Positions 21,598 through 33,652 of a stretch of DNA of 64,000 bases are shown piece after piece. Under the pieces are notes generated by a model, which searched no databases, was not told the origin of the DNA, and worked only from the letters and a program-made list of their open reading frames with translations. The DNA comes from Toxoplasma gondii ME49 (Eukaryota > Apicomplexa > Conoidasida > Eucoccidiorida > Sarcocystidae): positions 2,172,954-2,236,953 of the forward strand of contig NC_031470.1 in NCBI RefSeq assembly GCF_000006565.2. Reading direction: 5' to 3'. The translations under genes and the position numbers were made by a program. The first letter of the stretch is position 1, and every line of letters begins with the position of its first letter.

Positions 21598-24521
21598 GTA
21601 TTTATGTTTATATATGTATATATATATATATATATATGTATTTATGTATTTATGTTTATATATGTATATATATATATATATGTATTTATGTATTTATGTT
21701 TATATATATGTATATATATATATATATATATGTATTTATGTTTATGTATATATATATATATATATGTATTTATGTATTTATGTTTATATATGTATATATA
21801 TATATATGTATTTATGTATTTATGTTTATATATATGTATATATATATATATGTATTTATGTTTATGTATATATATATATATATGTATTTATGTATTTATG
21901 TTTATATATGTATATATATATATATATGTATTTATGTATTTATGTTTATATATATGTATATATATATATATATGTGCATTCAGGCAAGGACCTTGAGCCT
22001 GCATCTATATGCATGGATGTGAAGATGTGGAGGGGACGAGTTTGACTGATTTAGGCGAAACTGAGCGCCTTTGCTGTGGTTTCGTTGTCAGATGAGAGAG
22101 CAGCATGGCTTCACGGTGGACGTCGCTGCAAGACTGGAGGAAGAGCTCGATGCACAGAGTGCAGGTAGATTTCTTTGCAAAACGCGAAACATGTTTCTGA
22201 GAAAAAAAGTTGAAGGGTCTCGCAAACTTTTTGCGACTTCAAGACGGTTTCTGTGGCGAAGACATCTCCGCACAACCACCGTTTCTTGTGTCGCTGCGGA
22301 GTTCACTTCTGTTTCGTCTCGACGCTTCCCTCCTTTGGTGGTGCCTTTGGTTTCTCGACTCCTCGTTCTTGTTCTCTTACCGTTATTGCTTTTCTGTCCT
22401 CAACTTTTCTCGGCTTCGATCTTCGTGTCAACTCTTTCTCTTTCGTTTCTTCTCTCTGTACCCTCTTCTTTCGTTCTTCTCTCTCTTTCAGTTCTCGTTC
22501 TTCCCTCTTTCTCTGCTCTCTTTCTTCTGTCCGTCTCTCTCCTTCCTTCTCTCTCTCTCCGCTGTCTCCTCCTTTTTCTCGTCGCTGTGCCCTGTGAGCT
22601 CCACCCTGCGCGCGGGGAGACTTGCTTTGTTTCTCCGCTCGGATCGGAGGCCGTCGTGCATGCATTGCCGCTCGGCTGAAGATGAAGGGAACCTTCTGTC
22701 GAACGCAAGGAATGTCTCTGCGTTTGTATCGCTTGACCTGAGAATGGATTGGTGGGGGGGGGCGCTGAAGGACCTGGGCGTTGCCCTTGTCTTTGCTGCT
22801 TCGTCTTTTTGCGGCATGTTTTTCTCTCGGCGCCAGTGTCAGCGAACGTTTCGGTCTTTTCTCCGTTTGCGTCTTCTGCTCTCCCAGAAATTACACACCT
22901 CGACTTCTTTGTGCGACGAAACTACAAAGCTCTCGTTGACCTAGGTCACTTCTTCGACAGACTCCTCAAGGCAAGCAGGGCGAATCCGTAGAGGCTGCAA
23001 ACGGCTTTATCTCGCAGCGCCTGCTGTGCGTTCTTCTCATGCCCACGACTGGCACTGTTGTCTCGTCTTCTGTGGCGTCTTCGTCTTTAGTGCATTCTTC
23101 CTTTCCGGCCTCCGTTCTTCTCTGTCTGCGTCTCGCGTCCGCAAGCAGACTTGGCTGCTTTCCTCGTCTCCCGCTTCGCTCTCTGTCTCCTCGTCTTCAT
23201 TTCTCGTCTTCTTCGTGTCAAGCGGCGGTGCCTCTGGGGCCGCGCGTCTCCTCCAAGTTCGAGTTGAGCTCCTCGTCTGTTCACCTTGGAACTCTCACGA
23301 AACGCGGGTGCCGGATCTCCACCAGCATCCGTTTCCTTTGCTTCGAACGGCTGCAGGGACTTCGGGGGGCTTCTTCATCTGCGTTTCGGTGCTTCTCTCT
23401 CGCATGCACGCATGCCAACGGGGAGGCGGCCTGGGTGTGTCTGCGCGCATTCACAGACCGACGCGACCCGCTGGTTCATTTTCTCTCTCATAAAGGAGAA
23501 GTTCTGCGACGTCGATCTCGAAGGCTTGATGCTGCGCCTCTCGCTTGCGTGGTCCGCCTTCCGACAAGCCAAAGTGAGGCCGTTGAATCCATGGCTTTCT
23601 TGAAAAAAGAGTTTGCATGCTCGCACGATCTGCGCGAACGCGTGTGTGTAGAGGTACTGGGCGTCATGAAAACGAATTCGTTTCCGTTTCTCCTCGTCTT
23701 TTGAGTTCCGTTATCCTGCGTTTTCTCCCCTCGTTCGCGACAGTGGGTCGCCGGCAAACGGTCCCCTCTTCGGCTTTCGTCTTTTTGTCGGTTGCGACGC
23801 CCAGTCGCTCTTTCTTTGGAGACTCTTTTCTCTTCAGAGTCTATGTTTCTCAGAGATGCGAATGCCGGATGAACGCGAGGAACGGTCGCGTGGTGACGTT
23901 CTTGCCTTTGTCCGTTCTCGTTTTTTCTCGCCGTTGCGTCGAAGGCTTTCCCCTCGCTCGGACCTTCTCTCTTCCGGTCGTTGTCTTTCGTTTTCTCTTC
24001 TCTCAGTGTTCGCTGCTCTCCTGTGCTTCTTTCTTCTGAACTCTCCACATCTTTTTCTTCTCGTTCCACTCTCCTCTTTCTTCTCTTTCTTCTCTTTCTC
24101 TTTCTTTTCCTTCCTGGTGCAGGCGGGGGTGACAGAGAGCGGCAAGTGGGAAGCGCCGGAGACGTTCGTGCGAAATACGACCAAGTACTGGCTTCGGTCC
24201 GACCGGGTGGTGAGCGGTCTGGAAAACTAACGGAGGAAAGCAACGAAAAAAACGAGGCATCTGAAACGCCAAAAGGCAACGCGGAAGCACGCAAAAAAAA
24301 AGCCAAGACGCACAAGTCGATCCACACACCCACTGCAGAGAACGGGGGCGAGGCCACACAGAGTCCACCAGATGAAGTAAAAGGATCGAAGAAACTTTTC
24401 AGTTTGTCCTTTTATCACAATCACGCTCTACCCTCCATGGTCTCTTCGGTTACCCAATTGTCCATCCATCATACCTCCACAATACACTTACATACATATA
24501 CATGCATATATATATACATAT

Positions 24522-24570
<49 letters not shown>

Positions 24571-26678
24571 AATATATATATATATATGTGTGTATGTGTA
24601 TGTAAATGTATTGTATCTATCTGTGTGAAGAGTTTTGGATCCTGTCACGTTTGTGTGCTTGTTCGTTCCCTACTTGTCTTTTTCCGTTGCTTTCAGGTCC
24701 ATGCGCAGTGCCTTATCCTGAAACATCTTCCTTTTCTCGTTTACGGCGCGTCCGAGGAGGACATCGTAAGTCAGTGAAGGCGAAGGCGTCGTTCGCTCTC
24801 CGAAGTCTGTGCCTGGGTGGGATCGAGCAACACTGGCGAAGTGCAAAGCGCTCTGTTCTCTGTACCAAAGGCAGAGAATTCTTCGTGCAGGATTGAACCT
24901 CCATCCGCTTCGCCTGCCGCTCAGAGGCGGAGGAACGCGACTTCCGTTACCGGAGAAGCAATTCGAGAAGTTCTCATGTGAAGCGCGATCTTCTCGCGCT
25001 CGTAAAGAACGGGAACTACTCGGGGTCATCAAAATCATCAAAACACGCAGTGACATTGTGTTCGGAATTCTGTGGCCGACAACAACCCCGGTGTTCCGTT
25101 TTCTCCAGACGCAAGACAGGATGAGTCCTCTCGCGCGTAGCGTTGGCGGGGGGAGACGTACCGTTTTCGGAGGTTGAGGTGAAACGGTGAAACGGTGGGG
25201 GCGTTCGACGAGCTAGACTGTTCTGGTTTCTTCGTTTTGGAAGGAAAGGCAGAGATGTCGCGCGAGTCGCGCGCGCATGCTTTCGTGTGTGGCGGGGGCC
25301 TGGGGAAGGCAGCACGCAGTCTGCTCCGAAAGGCATGGAGAAAAAGCAGCAGTTTTTTTCTTCAAGAGGAAAGGCAGCGTCATCAACGGAAACGTTTGTC
25401 CAGCCGCGGGGGCACCGCCAACCAACTCCCTCGTTTCGAGTTCGATTGACAGTGGTCTCTGTTCGGGTGCGCTCGCGTTCTTCAGTGAGAGGCCTGCAGC
25501 GGCGAAGAAATCTTCTTGTCTGTGTGTCTGGTCACTTTGCGCAGGCCGCAGCGCTCCTGAGACAGCAGAACCTCCAGAAGAGCGAAGGCGGAGCAGACGA
25601 GGAAGCGGAGGAGGCAGAGCTTGCGGGCAACTCGGCGACAAGCGCGGCAAGTCTCAAACGCAAGATCGGCGCCACCCAACCGATCACGTCTGTCTACGTC
25701 GACAGCAACAGTGAGCGTCGCTGTCTCCGTTCCTTCTGCATGTTCCCGCTGCCTTGGCGTCCCGGTGGTTTTCCTCGCGGCATGGCCTCCGGACTCTTCC
25801 TGATTGTTTGTGGTTCTCGAATCCGTCTCTTGACGAGATGCAGGGGAGACGCGACAGACGTCCTCGGAGACGGAGACCTTTCTTTTTGCCGCGGTCGCAC
25901 AGACGTCCGTTCGGAAACATCCTCCCCAGTCTTCGATTCAACGACGTCATTTCGCGCCTGCGACGAAGCGCGGCGGCTGTCCAGTCTGCAGCCGCATGCG
26001 CCTCCAAACGAGGGATCAAGTCGTCTTCTGAAGGCGCGAACGCGTTGAGAAAGCTGTACCTGAATGTTTTGTCTTGGAGCGACGTTTCCTCGCGCATCGT
26101 TTTCTTCTTCCACCCCGGTGTCTTGGGCCGCCACGAGACCCTCGCATCGGCGGAGAGACGCTGTCTGTGTCGTTTGTCCGATTTTTCTGTAAAGGCGTCT
26201 CGAGCTCTGCGAAGTCAAATCTCGGCAACGCTTGATCAAGGAGACTTGCTCTGTGGCCATGAGGACGCAGCCAGGTTTCGAGAAGAAGGCTTATTTGTGT
26301 CGTCTCTGGCGGTCATGCATCAATCGTGTGAAATTGGTTTTCGAAGCTTCCTGACGTTCTGTGATGGACAATCGAAATCCAAGGTGCCGTTTCGTCTCGC
26401 GTTCTCTGTCGTGGTTCAGCCGGCTACTGCTTCGAGAATCGAATTCTTCGCATGGAAGGTGCCGAACTTATTCGCTTTCGATGGTATGGCGTTAACGACA
26501 ACGAAGGAGACAAACCGGTCTTTGTCGAGAGGTACGTTGGGACACAGTGGGCACCCAGGGATTGAATCGGCGGACGCTTCTCAAAACAAGCAAAGACAGA
26601 GACGTCTGTACGCCGCAGGGCACCCGACATCAAAGCACACACATACATACGTCAATGTATATATCTATATATAAATAT

Positions 26679-26712
<34 letters not shown>

Positions 26713-29700
26713 GTGAGATGTAGGCATCTGCATACGCGTAGGCAGGCACACTCGTAAATATGTATATATATACAAATATGTATATATGTATATATATATA
26801 TATGTATATGTATTCCTCTGCATTGCAGTTTTCGTTTATGGAAACATGTAAATCCGTATTTGTATGTGTACTTGAATGTGAGTTTATGTAGATACGTAAG
26901 GCGTAATTGTGCGAGAGGAAGAGATGGTTGTTTGTGATCAGGAAGACGCACCACGAAAGCTGGACGGGATTGAGCAGCACGAAGGAGCGATTCACCTTGG
27001 ACCAAAAATTCGTCAAGAGTTACTTGCTCGGGCGCCTTCCCGCGGCTGAGGCCCTCGGGATTCAGTTCCGTGAACGGTGGTGGAGAGACAAGAAGAAGGA
27101 GGAGGAAGCGAAGGAGAGAGAAGAACGCGAGCGAGAGGGAGAAGCGGAAGCGAAAGAGAAGACAGAGAGAAACGGGAGGCAAGAAGATGGCGAAGCATGC
27201 CAAGATTCGGAGGAGGGAGAGCGAGAGAGAGAGAGAGCGATGGAGCCCCGTGAAGAGGCGACTTCAAGGGAGGGATGTCGGGAAAACGTAGGGGTCGGCG
27301 CAGAAGACGAGAGATGCAGGGCAAGGAAAGAGACAACGACAGAGCAGAGGCGGCAGTGGGAGCGAGAAGAGGAAGAAGCAGAGACGAAATACTTTCAAGA
27401 CGCCAAAACTCAAAAATCTCTGCAACTTGCATGCGAAATTCAAAACACACTCCTCCGCCATTCCCTTCTACCGATGGTAAGAGCACAAATTCAAGAGCAG
27501 AGAGAACGAGAAGCAGACAGATAGACAGAGGTCGCTGGGCGTCGAAAAGGAGAGAGATCCAAGTGGAAAGAACCTTAGGTGGACAGAGGTCGGTAGAGAC
27601 ATACAGATGGATCCGGAAGAAGAAGACAGAGATAGATATCAAGACGAAAACAGAGATCTAGATCATGATAGAGCGATCTCGGCGTTGAAGCGTAGATGTC
27701 GATGAAGCATGTGGAACAGAAGCTCTGTGGAGACGAAGCCCAGGAAGAGAAACGAGAGACTCGTTCTGTTTGTGGTTTGATAGGTTCGCACGAGCTATTT
27801 GCGAGCAGCCTTCCAGCTGAGCACATCGAACGCCGTCAGGATTTCCTTGGATACCAATTTGTGCATGGTGGATGAGTTGACGCCTCAGTATGTCAGTTTG
27901 GGGATGGCCGAAGAGCGCAGAAAGCTCGAGCCGACGTCCGAGGGGATTTCGAGCGTCGGGAGATGTCCTCTCTGGGAGAACCTCCGAAGACCTCACCCTG
28001 CAATGCAACAGCCAGTCGCGTCCCCTTCGGCTGCCTTCGCCTCTGCATCCAGTCGAAATGGATGTGTGGGGGCGACCCGAGGGCCGGCGGAAGAGAGGGA
28101 AAAGCATGGTTCCCCCGCGCATGCAGTCAAAGAAGACCTTGTGCGATTCGAACGCATGCGTGAGGATGATGACGATGTCCTCTGGTGCAGAGTGGCGGAA
28201 GAACTCCTTGGGAAGGTACGCCTTTCTGTGTTCTGACAACGTCTCGCCGGTGTTCGCGATGCCGTCGTAGCTGCCCTTCCCAATCAAATGCTCACTACCA
28301 TCTCTGTTGCTTAACGATTCAAACTGAAAACTCGAAAGGCACCCATCCAAAATCAATATATATAGAGAGAGAGATTGATAGATTGATTGATAAAATAGAT
28401 AGATTGATAGATAGATAGATAGACAGTTATGTATACGCATTTGTAAGTATATTTACCATGAAATATATTTGTGCATATGCGTATACATGAATAAGTATAC
28501 GCGTAGATCTGCACGTAGAATGGGCAGGACCGCGTCAACGTTTGTGGGGTGGAGTGGCGTCCGCGCGTTTCGCACGAGAGAGGCTTTCGCTTTGCGCATG
28601 CTCTGCGTTTCCGCGCGTCTCCTGTGGCTTGCAGAACGATGTCGTTCGCTTTCCCTTCGCCGTCCTCGAGGTGAAACTGCAGACATCGCCAAGTCCTCCG
28701 TGGGTCCAGGAACTGCTTGCCCTCTGCGATGCAAGTAAGCCAGCAGCCAAGGTCCTCTTGCTCTACCTGGGCGGGGAAGGCAGCGCATTCGCAAGCTTCA
28801 TTCAGTGGATCTATGTCACTGGAGATATGCATACATACAGATGCACATGCATACATGCAAACATGTATATATGTATGTTTGTGAAGCATCAGTGTGTGCA
28901 TGTGCATATTTGTGGTCTTAAGCTTGGAGAGAGTTGCTGTGTCGCGCGCATGGCGTTTCCTTCCTCCCGTCTCACCGCGCGTGTAGAGACTCGCAGAGAA
29001 CGATTTGTGAAGCCCCGTGACGTCGAGGCGGCGAGGAACCGCCAGAAGGCTCCGAAGATGTTGCGGGCGTTTGGAGTTGAAGGCTGTCTCGACGGATCTT
29101 CTCTGGAGAATCGTCCTGTCTGTCTTTGATTTGAGTCTGAGACGTCTTTCCTCTCGCGCGCCCTTTGATACGTCGTGTAGTTGGGAAGTTGTCGTTCGAC
29201 TTCTTCAGGGTCGTCTCGACTGCGCCGACCCTCTGGCTTTTGGCTTCGTTGCTTGTGTCGCATGCAGTCATGGTCCCGAAGTTTTCAAAGTTCCAGCACG
29301 GCATGGCGTTTCTTCACAGCGACAAGATTAGTCGGCTTCCCTACTGGCTGCAGGCGTCGCCTGAGGCTACGGGGCTTCGCCGCGACGGAAAGCCGCTCGG
29401 CCGCGCGGCGTCGCTGGACGCGCCTGCGCAGGAAGGCCAAAGCGCGCCGCCCAGAGAGCGACGAGAAAGGCCTGAGCCGTCGACTCTTCCTGCCGCGTCC
29501 CTGCCTGCGCCGCCGCATGCAGAGGGCGTCGCGGAGCCGAGCAGCTGGCGAGTGGACGGGAGGGCCGAGAGGCACACATTTTTCTTTGGGTCGAGGCGCG
29601 GCAAACTCTTCTACTCTCCCGTCGTTCGCAGCGTCGAGGAGGGACAAGCCGACGACGAAGGCGCCAGCCAGGTTCCCCAGTTGAGAGTCGCTGGCGAACG

Positions 29701-31680
29701 GGGGCCGCCGAGGCACTCTGTCCTCACAGAGCCAAGAAACAGGTCCAGCGCGAACGAACAGACGCTCAACTGCGTCTCCGTCGACCAACTGCCTGCGGAA
29801 CCTGGCCTCGCGGAAGTCACGCGACGCCGAAGGGTGAGGCACTCAGTCGACGGAAGCGACGCGCGAAAAAGAGGAAGGCTGGCCGGAGGAGGAGCGAGGA
29901 AAAGCGAGGAGGAGAGAAGGAGAACCAAAGGCAGAAAGGGCGTCCAGAATATAGGAGAAACGGCAAAGAACAAGAAGGAATTCGTGTGCAGAAGAGAAGA
30001 ACGGAAAGGGGCAGTAGCCGCCGTTGTTTTTTGGTGTGTCAAAGGCGAGCGTTGCGAAAGTCCAGCACGGGCGAGGAGCATTTTTTTTCCAAGCGCCTCT
30101 CTCATGTTGCTTGCAGCCTCGCGGAAAGTCGACCTTGGGGACGGACGCCGCGCGAACGCTGGACTGGCTGCGACAACGTCACACGGAGGCGCTAGCGGAA
30201 GACTTCCCGACACACTGGGAGACCGCTGCGGCGGCAGAGGCCCGCGGCTTTCTCGCTTCCCGAGACAATGCGTTTTCTAACAGTTTCGATGAAACGCAGG
30301 AGCATCTCGCGCTGGCGCCTTTGCCTCGCTCAGAGGCGCCTCTGCAGCGCTCGCACGACGAGGAAGACGACGGCTGGCTTTCCGACCCTCAGTCGAAGCA
30401 GGCATGTCTGCGAAAAGTGATGCGACAAAGCAAGAAGATGAGGAAACTCGACCCAAAGAGCTTCTTCGCAAACGAACGAACCTTCCTGCAGTACCTGCAG
30501 AAGGCCGTTTACTTGGGTTCTCTGGCAATTACGTAAGTGGACGAGAGGCACGGTTCGCGATCCCTGTGACCAGCTAAAAGCTCAAATTCCTGAATACAGA
30601 TGTACGCATTCCAATAGGTATATATATATATGTATATATGTATATATATGTGCGGTTTCGTACTGTTGTTCCGGTACAGTGTACGAGCTCATTAAACACG
30701 ATGTGCTTTCGAATGGAATGGTGCAATCTGGACGCAGCTCGTTTAAGAACATGGACGTCAAGGGATAGGTTGTTTTCAACTCAAAACTTGAACAAGCACA
30801 GAGACGCTGGAGTACTTAGGACAGGGAATGTGACTCCATCTGTGAGATGCGAAAAGTCAAGTTCGTTCGAATTGCTAAGCGGACATGTTCGTCTGATCGC
30901 GGCCGGGCGGATGTGCTACTCGCTTTCAACGGCTTTGGCGCCGACGAGGACATACCCCTGTCGCGAGGCGTAGAAGGGTATCTTTCTTCTCGCGCAGTCA
31001 TGTCTCGAATGTCTCCTTTTCTGGCGCCCCCTCTTGGATTTTCCGTGGTTCTCTCTCGTTTCTGTCGATGATATCCTGCGCTGTCCCGCGTCCGGTCGCG
31101 TCCGTTTCACTCTTTTCGGGTGGGGTGAGGGGATTCGCTCTCACGTTTTAGGTTGCTTCTTCCCCTCCAGCGTCTCTGCGTCCTCGCGGGATCATGCTTT
31201 CCTTTGCGCATGCGTTGCGTCTCAGCCTCCTGCAGTGGGGCGGCGGGGGTGTTGTCCCCGACGTGGCCGGCTTCTGTCTCGCTTTCGGCGTCCTGGCCCT
31301 GCTCGTCTACAGTTACCGAGTCTTCGAAGAGCGAGGGAGTAAACTGGAAAGGTGAGGTTGCGCAGAAAAGAAGAGTCGAGTTTCGCAGGAGAGGTGCTCT
31401 CTTTTCTGTTGCTCAGGCGGGGCACTTGTAGGTTTTGCGTCACCACGTCGAACTGTTTTTTTCTTGCCGGTCGTTGTGTCGAAGGAGATGCAGAGGCATC
31501 TATCTCGAACGCGTTTACTTTGTTGTTCTTAGGAAAGTCGCGCGAGGCGACATGAACGCGGGCGAGCGCTACGACAGCGTCTACGGTCCCGTCGCGATTT
31601 TCGCGACTGTTTCAGTGATTGTCCTCTTCATTCTCTGTCTGCAAATTGACGCGGGAGTTAAAAAACTGAAGTCGGTATAG
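19051..31680 (+). CDS. VTC2: VTC polyphosphate polymerase: SPX domain, VTC tunnel domain and C-terminal membrane domain
   Basis: Seventeen exons: 19051-19296, 20379-20682, 21118-21233, 22092-22164, 22888-22970, 23496-23573, 24123-24209, 24697-24765, 25545-25710, 26420-26531, 26942-27476, 27784-28215, 28635-28734, 29268-29833, 30117-30532, 31226-31351 and 31533-31680, giving 1218 residues in one frame. Residues about 45-300 form a divergent SPX domain with an insertion at 83-183. Residues about 310-810 form the VTC tunnel domain with its catalytic motifs: TTKYW (Lys321), RFRWYG (Arg426, Arg428), ERKTHH (Lys446), [21 protein letters not shown] (Glu779) and VPKFSKF (Lys805). A DUF202/Vtc1-like module with three membrane segments ends the protein ([12 protein letters not shown], then residues about 1115-1210). 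Known of the family: ATP-dependent polyphosphate synthesis coupled to translocation into acidic calcium stores. The T. gondii homologue is called VTC2. It is longer than yeast Vtc4 because of charged insertions at about 490-600, 665-760 and 820-1070. The ATG at 19051 is the first plausible start; an upstream exon supplying the usual MKFG start was looked for and not found. Confidence 0.95.
19795..19886. repeat. 12-bp minisatellite in VTC intron 1
   Basis: Five to six copies of ATACACATAAAT followed by a (TA)n tail, within the intron 19297-20378. Several reading frames stay open over it only because the unit is a multiple of three. Confidence 0.9.
21546..21975. repeat. Higher-order TATATG/TATTTATG minisatellite in VTC intron 3
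   Basis: About 430 bp in the intron 21234-22091. It is built from subunits carrying either GTATTTATGTATTTATG or the shorter GTATTTATGTTTATG, each followed by a (TA)n spacer. The order of long and short subunits recurs, so there is a second level of periodicity of roughly 150 bp. All three + frames stay open through it; none is a gene. Confidence 0.9.
24497..24610. repeat. TA/TAAATA microsatellite in VTC intron 7
   Basis: (TA)n broken by about three regularly spaced TAAATA units of about 23 bp, then a TGTG stretch. It lies between the exons ending at 24209 and starting at 24697. Confidence 0.85.
26640..26830. repeat. TATATG/TA microsatellites in VTC intron 10
   Basis: Two AT-repeat blocks separated by about 50 bp of non-repetitive sequence, between the exons ending at 26531 and starting at 26942. 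Confidence 0.85.
28350..28445. repeat. GATA/GATT microsatellite in VTC intron 12
   Basis: AGAGAG followed by GATTGATA and TAGATAGA units, between the exons ending at 28215 and starting at 28635. This tetranucleotide type differs from the TA repeats in the other introns. Confidence 0.85.
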
Positions 31681-33652
31681 ACTTCACGCCAACGTTTCGG
31701 CAGCCGAAGGAAAGCGTTCCTCTCCCTGCTCGATGGTGCCGTGACTTGCTTCCTTGCTCATGGCTTCCGCGGGGAAACGGTTCTACTGGAACTGGACTCA
31801 ATCTCTTGTAAATCCTCAGTGTTCGCTTTTTAAAAAATAGAGGTGCATGTCTGTAGTCAGCTCGCGTCTTTGAGAAATGCGTCTCGTTTCGCGCTGTGAG
31901 ACTCAGGAAAAACTGTTGGCACACATTCACACACACACACACACACACACATCTGCACAGTGGAGCGAAAGTCGCTGGTGTCCATACGTCGAGGCAAGCG
32001 GTGCGGTTGGATTCCGCGGGAAAAGTGCGCGAGGTCGAATCTCACGAGTTGTCTGACCACACCAGAGAGGACCTCGCGAGAAACCTTTTTCTCTCCTCGC
32101 ACGGAGCGAGTGCCGTCTCTCCTTTAGAAGTACACTGTCGTTTCCGCTACCGAATGGCGCTGACCCACGCTCTCAGGTTTTCAGACAATTGAATGCAATC
32201 AAAAGAGGCGCCTGTCGTCATCAGACTGGAGATCTACGTCACAAATGTACCTGCTTTCTCCAGCAACGAAAACCAGCCCGTCGAATAGAATCCACATCAA
32301 CAATCTGAACACAAATTTATGTTGATTCAAATGGCCCGGTCGACATCTGAAGCCCGGTCGAGGCTGTAATATAGACTAGTTCTTTGTTAGCGCCGACAGT
32401 GACCGTGAGGTCCACATAAGAGACCGCTTAGAAAATGCGGGAACAGCTGAGCATTGCAACTTCCATGCTGCTGAGCCTGGGATTCAGCTGTAGTGCGGGC
32501 GGTGCTTTGCGACCTGAATGAAATGTCTCTCCCTGCTGCAGAAGCTTAAGCTTGAGAGTCTACCGACGGCCGCTACTGGCGCTTAGGTGGTCCTCGCGTG
32601 TCTCAGAAAACCGCGGATCTCTGTCTTGTACTGACCCCAAAGTCCTTTGAAGACCGTTTAGTCTTCCCTGAGTCCCAGCGCTTGGCGTCTACAAAGGGAA
32701 CTCGATGCATTACGGGAACAACTACTGACGTTGCTTCTAAACGGTCCGCAGAATCATTTTGTGTACATGATTCTTTTTCTGCAAAAAGGATTTCGTACGA
32801 GTTTGACTCTACTGGTTTACATCCCGAATGTTGAAGGCTAGCCGGCGAGTTAGAGTGTACCACGTATAACGGGATCTCAACTTGGATGCACAGACGTACG
32901 CAGCACATCCCTGTACGGTCCATCTTTTTCAGTTGGCGAGTCAAAAAGTCGGGACGAACCGTCGCAGGGCTGGTGATGTCGATCTATGCCTCACGAATGT
33001 ACGCGTGGTTATATACGTTAGACACAACTTTCCCCGCTAATGTGTGACTGAATACACCAGCCTGGGGTCGTAAAAGTGAAAGGTAAGGTACGTTTGAGCA
33101 TGGATTTCTAGGTTTTCTATCGTTCGGGATGTATCGCAATGAAACCAGAAGTGTAGGGAAACGACGGCTTAGAGCAGGGAGCGAAACCACAGGCGCACGG
33201 GAACGGAGGTTTAGAACAGGGAGCGACCGCGCAAGGCGAATCTCAGAGACAGTGCTTTTCAGTTTTTCTCAGCATATGCCGACACAGAAGTGACCTCGAT
33301 TTCTCGATTGGCCAACAGCGCGTGAATTTCGAAACCCCACAGAGGGGAGTGTCTGTCGTGTCTGTGTCGCTTGTCTCCTCTGGAGAAAACTCTATTCCAG
33401 TGATTTTACGAGTGCCTTCCCAAGACGTTGTGCCTCCGCTTGTCTCTTTTCGCGAATTGTTGACTTTCCTGTCAGTCAGATCGAGAGAGTAGGACGTCTT
33501 TTCGCCAGCTGCGCTGAATCCGCCGGGACATGTTCCCTCTTCTCACAGGAATTTTCGCTTTTTCGTGAGTTCCGGCCACACAGGGTTGACACGAAAGTCC
33601 CGCGGGGGGTCGGAGGCCGGTCCCCGTTCTTCTGGGGCGTTTTTGCGTGTAA
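31681..33652. other. Spacer between VTC and pyruvate kinase II
   Basis: About 2 kb between two + strand genes, expected to hold the VTC 3' UTR and the pyruvate kinase promoter and 5' UTR. A (CA)n run lies at about 31927-31950. A diverged duplication around CAGGGAGCGA occurs near 33158-33228. No coding exon was recognised. Confidence 0.6.

Noticed and set aside
21337..22045. 150-220-codon frames full of [15 protein letters not shown]
   Set aside because: Translation of the TATATG/TATTTATG minisatellite in a VTC intron; all three frames are open for the same reason.
24881..24905. B-box-like GGTTCAATCC on the minus strand (possible tRNA)
   Set aside because: No complementary T-stem, no A box at the right distance and no acceptor stem could be formed around it.
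26558..26580. Second B-box-like word GATTCAATCCC on the minus strand
   Set aside because: The flanks do not pair as a T-arm and no cloverleaf is possible.
26010..26674. 306-codon + strand frame extending into the microsatellite within VTC
   Set aside because: It is in a different frame from the VTC exon 26420-26531 it overlaps, has no domain and ends in repeat sequence.
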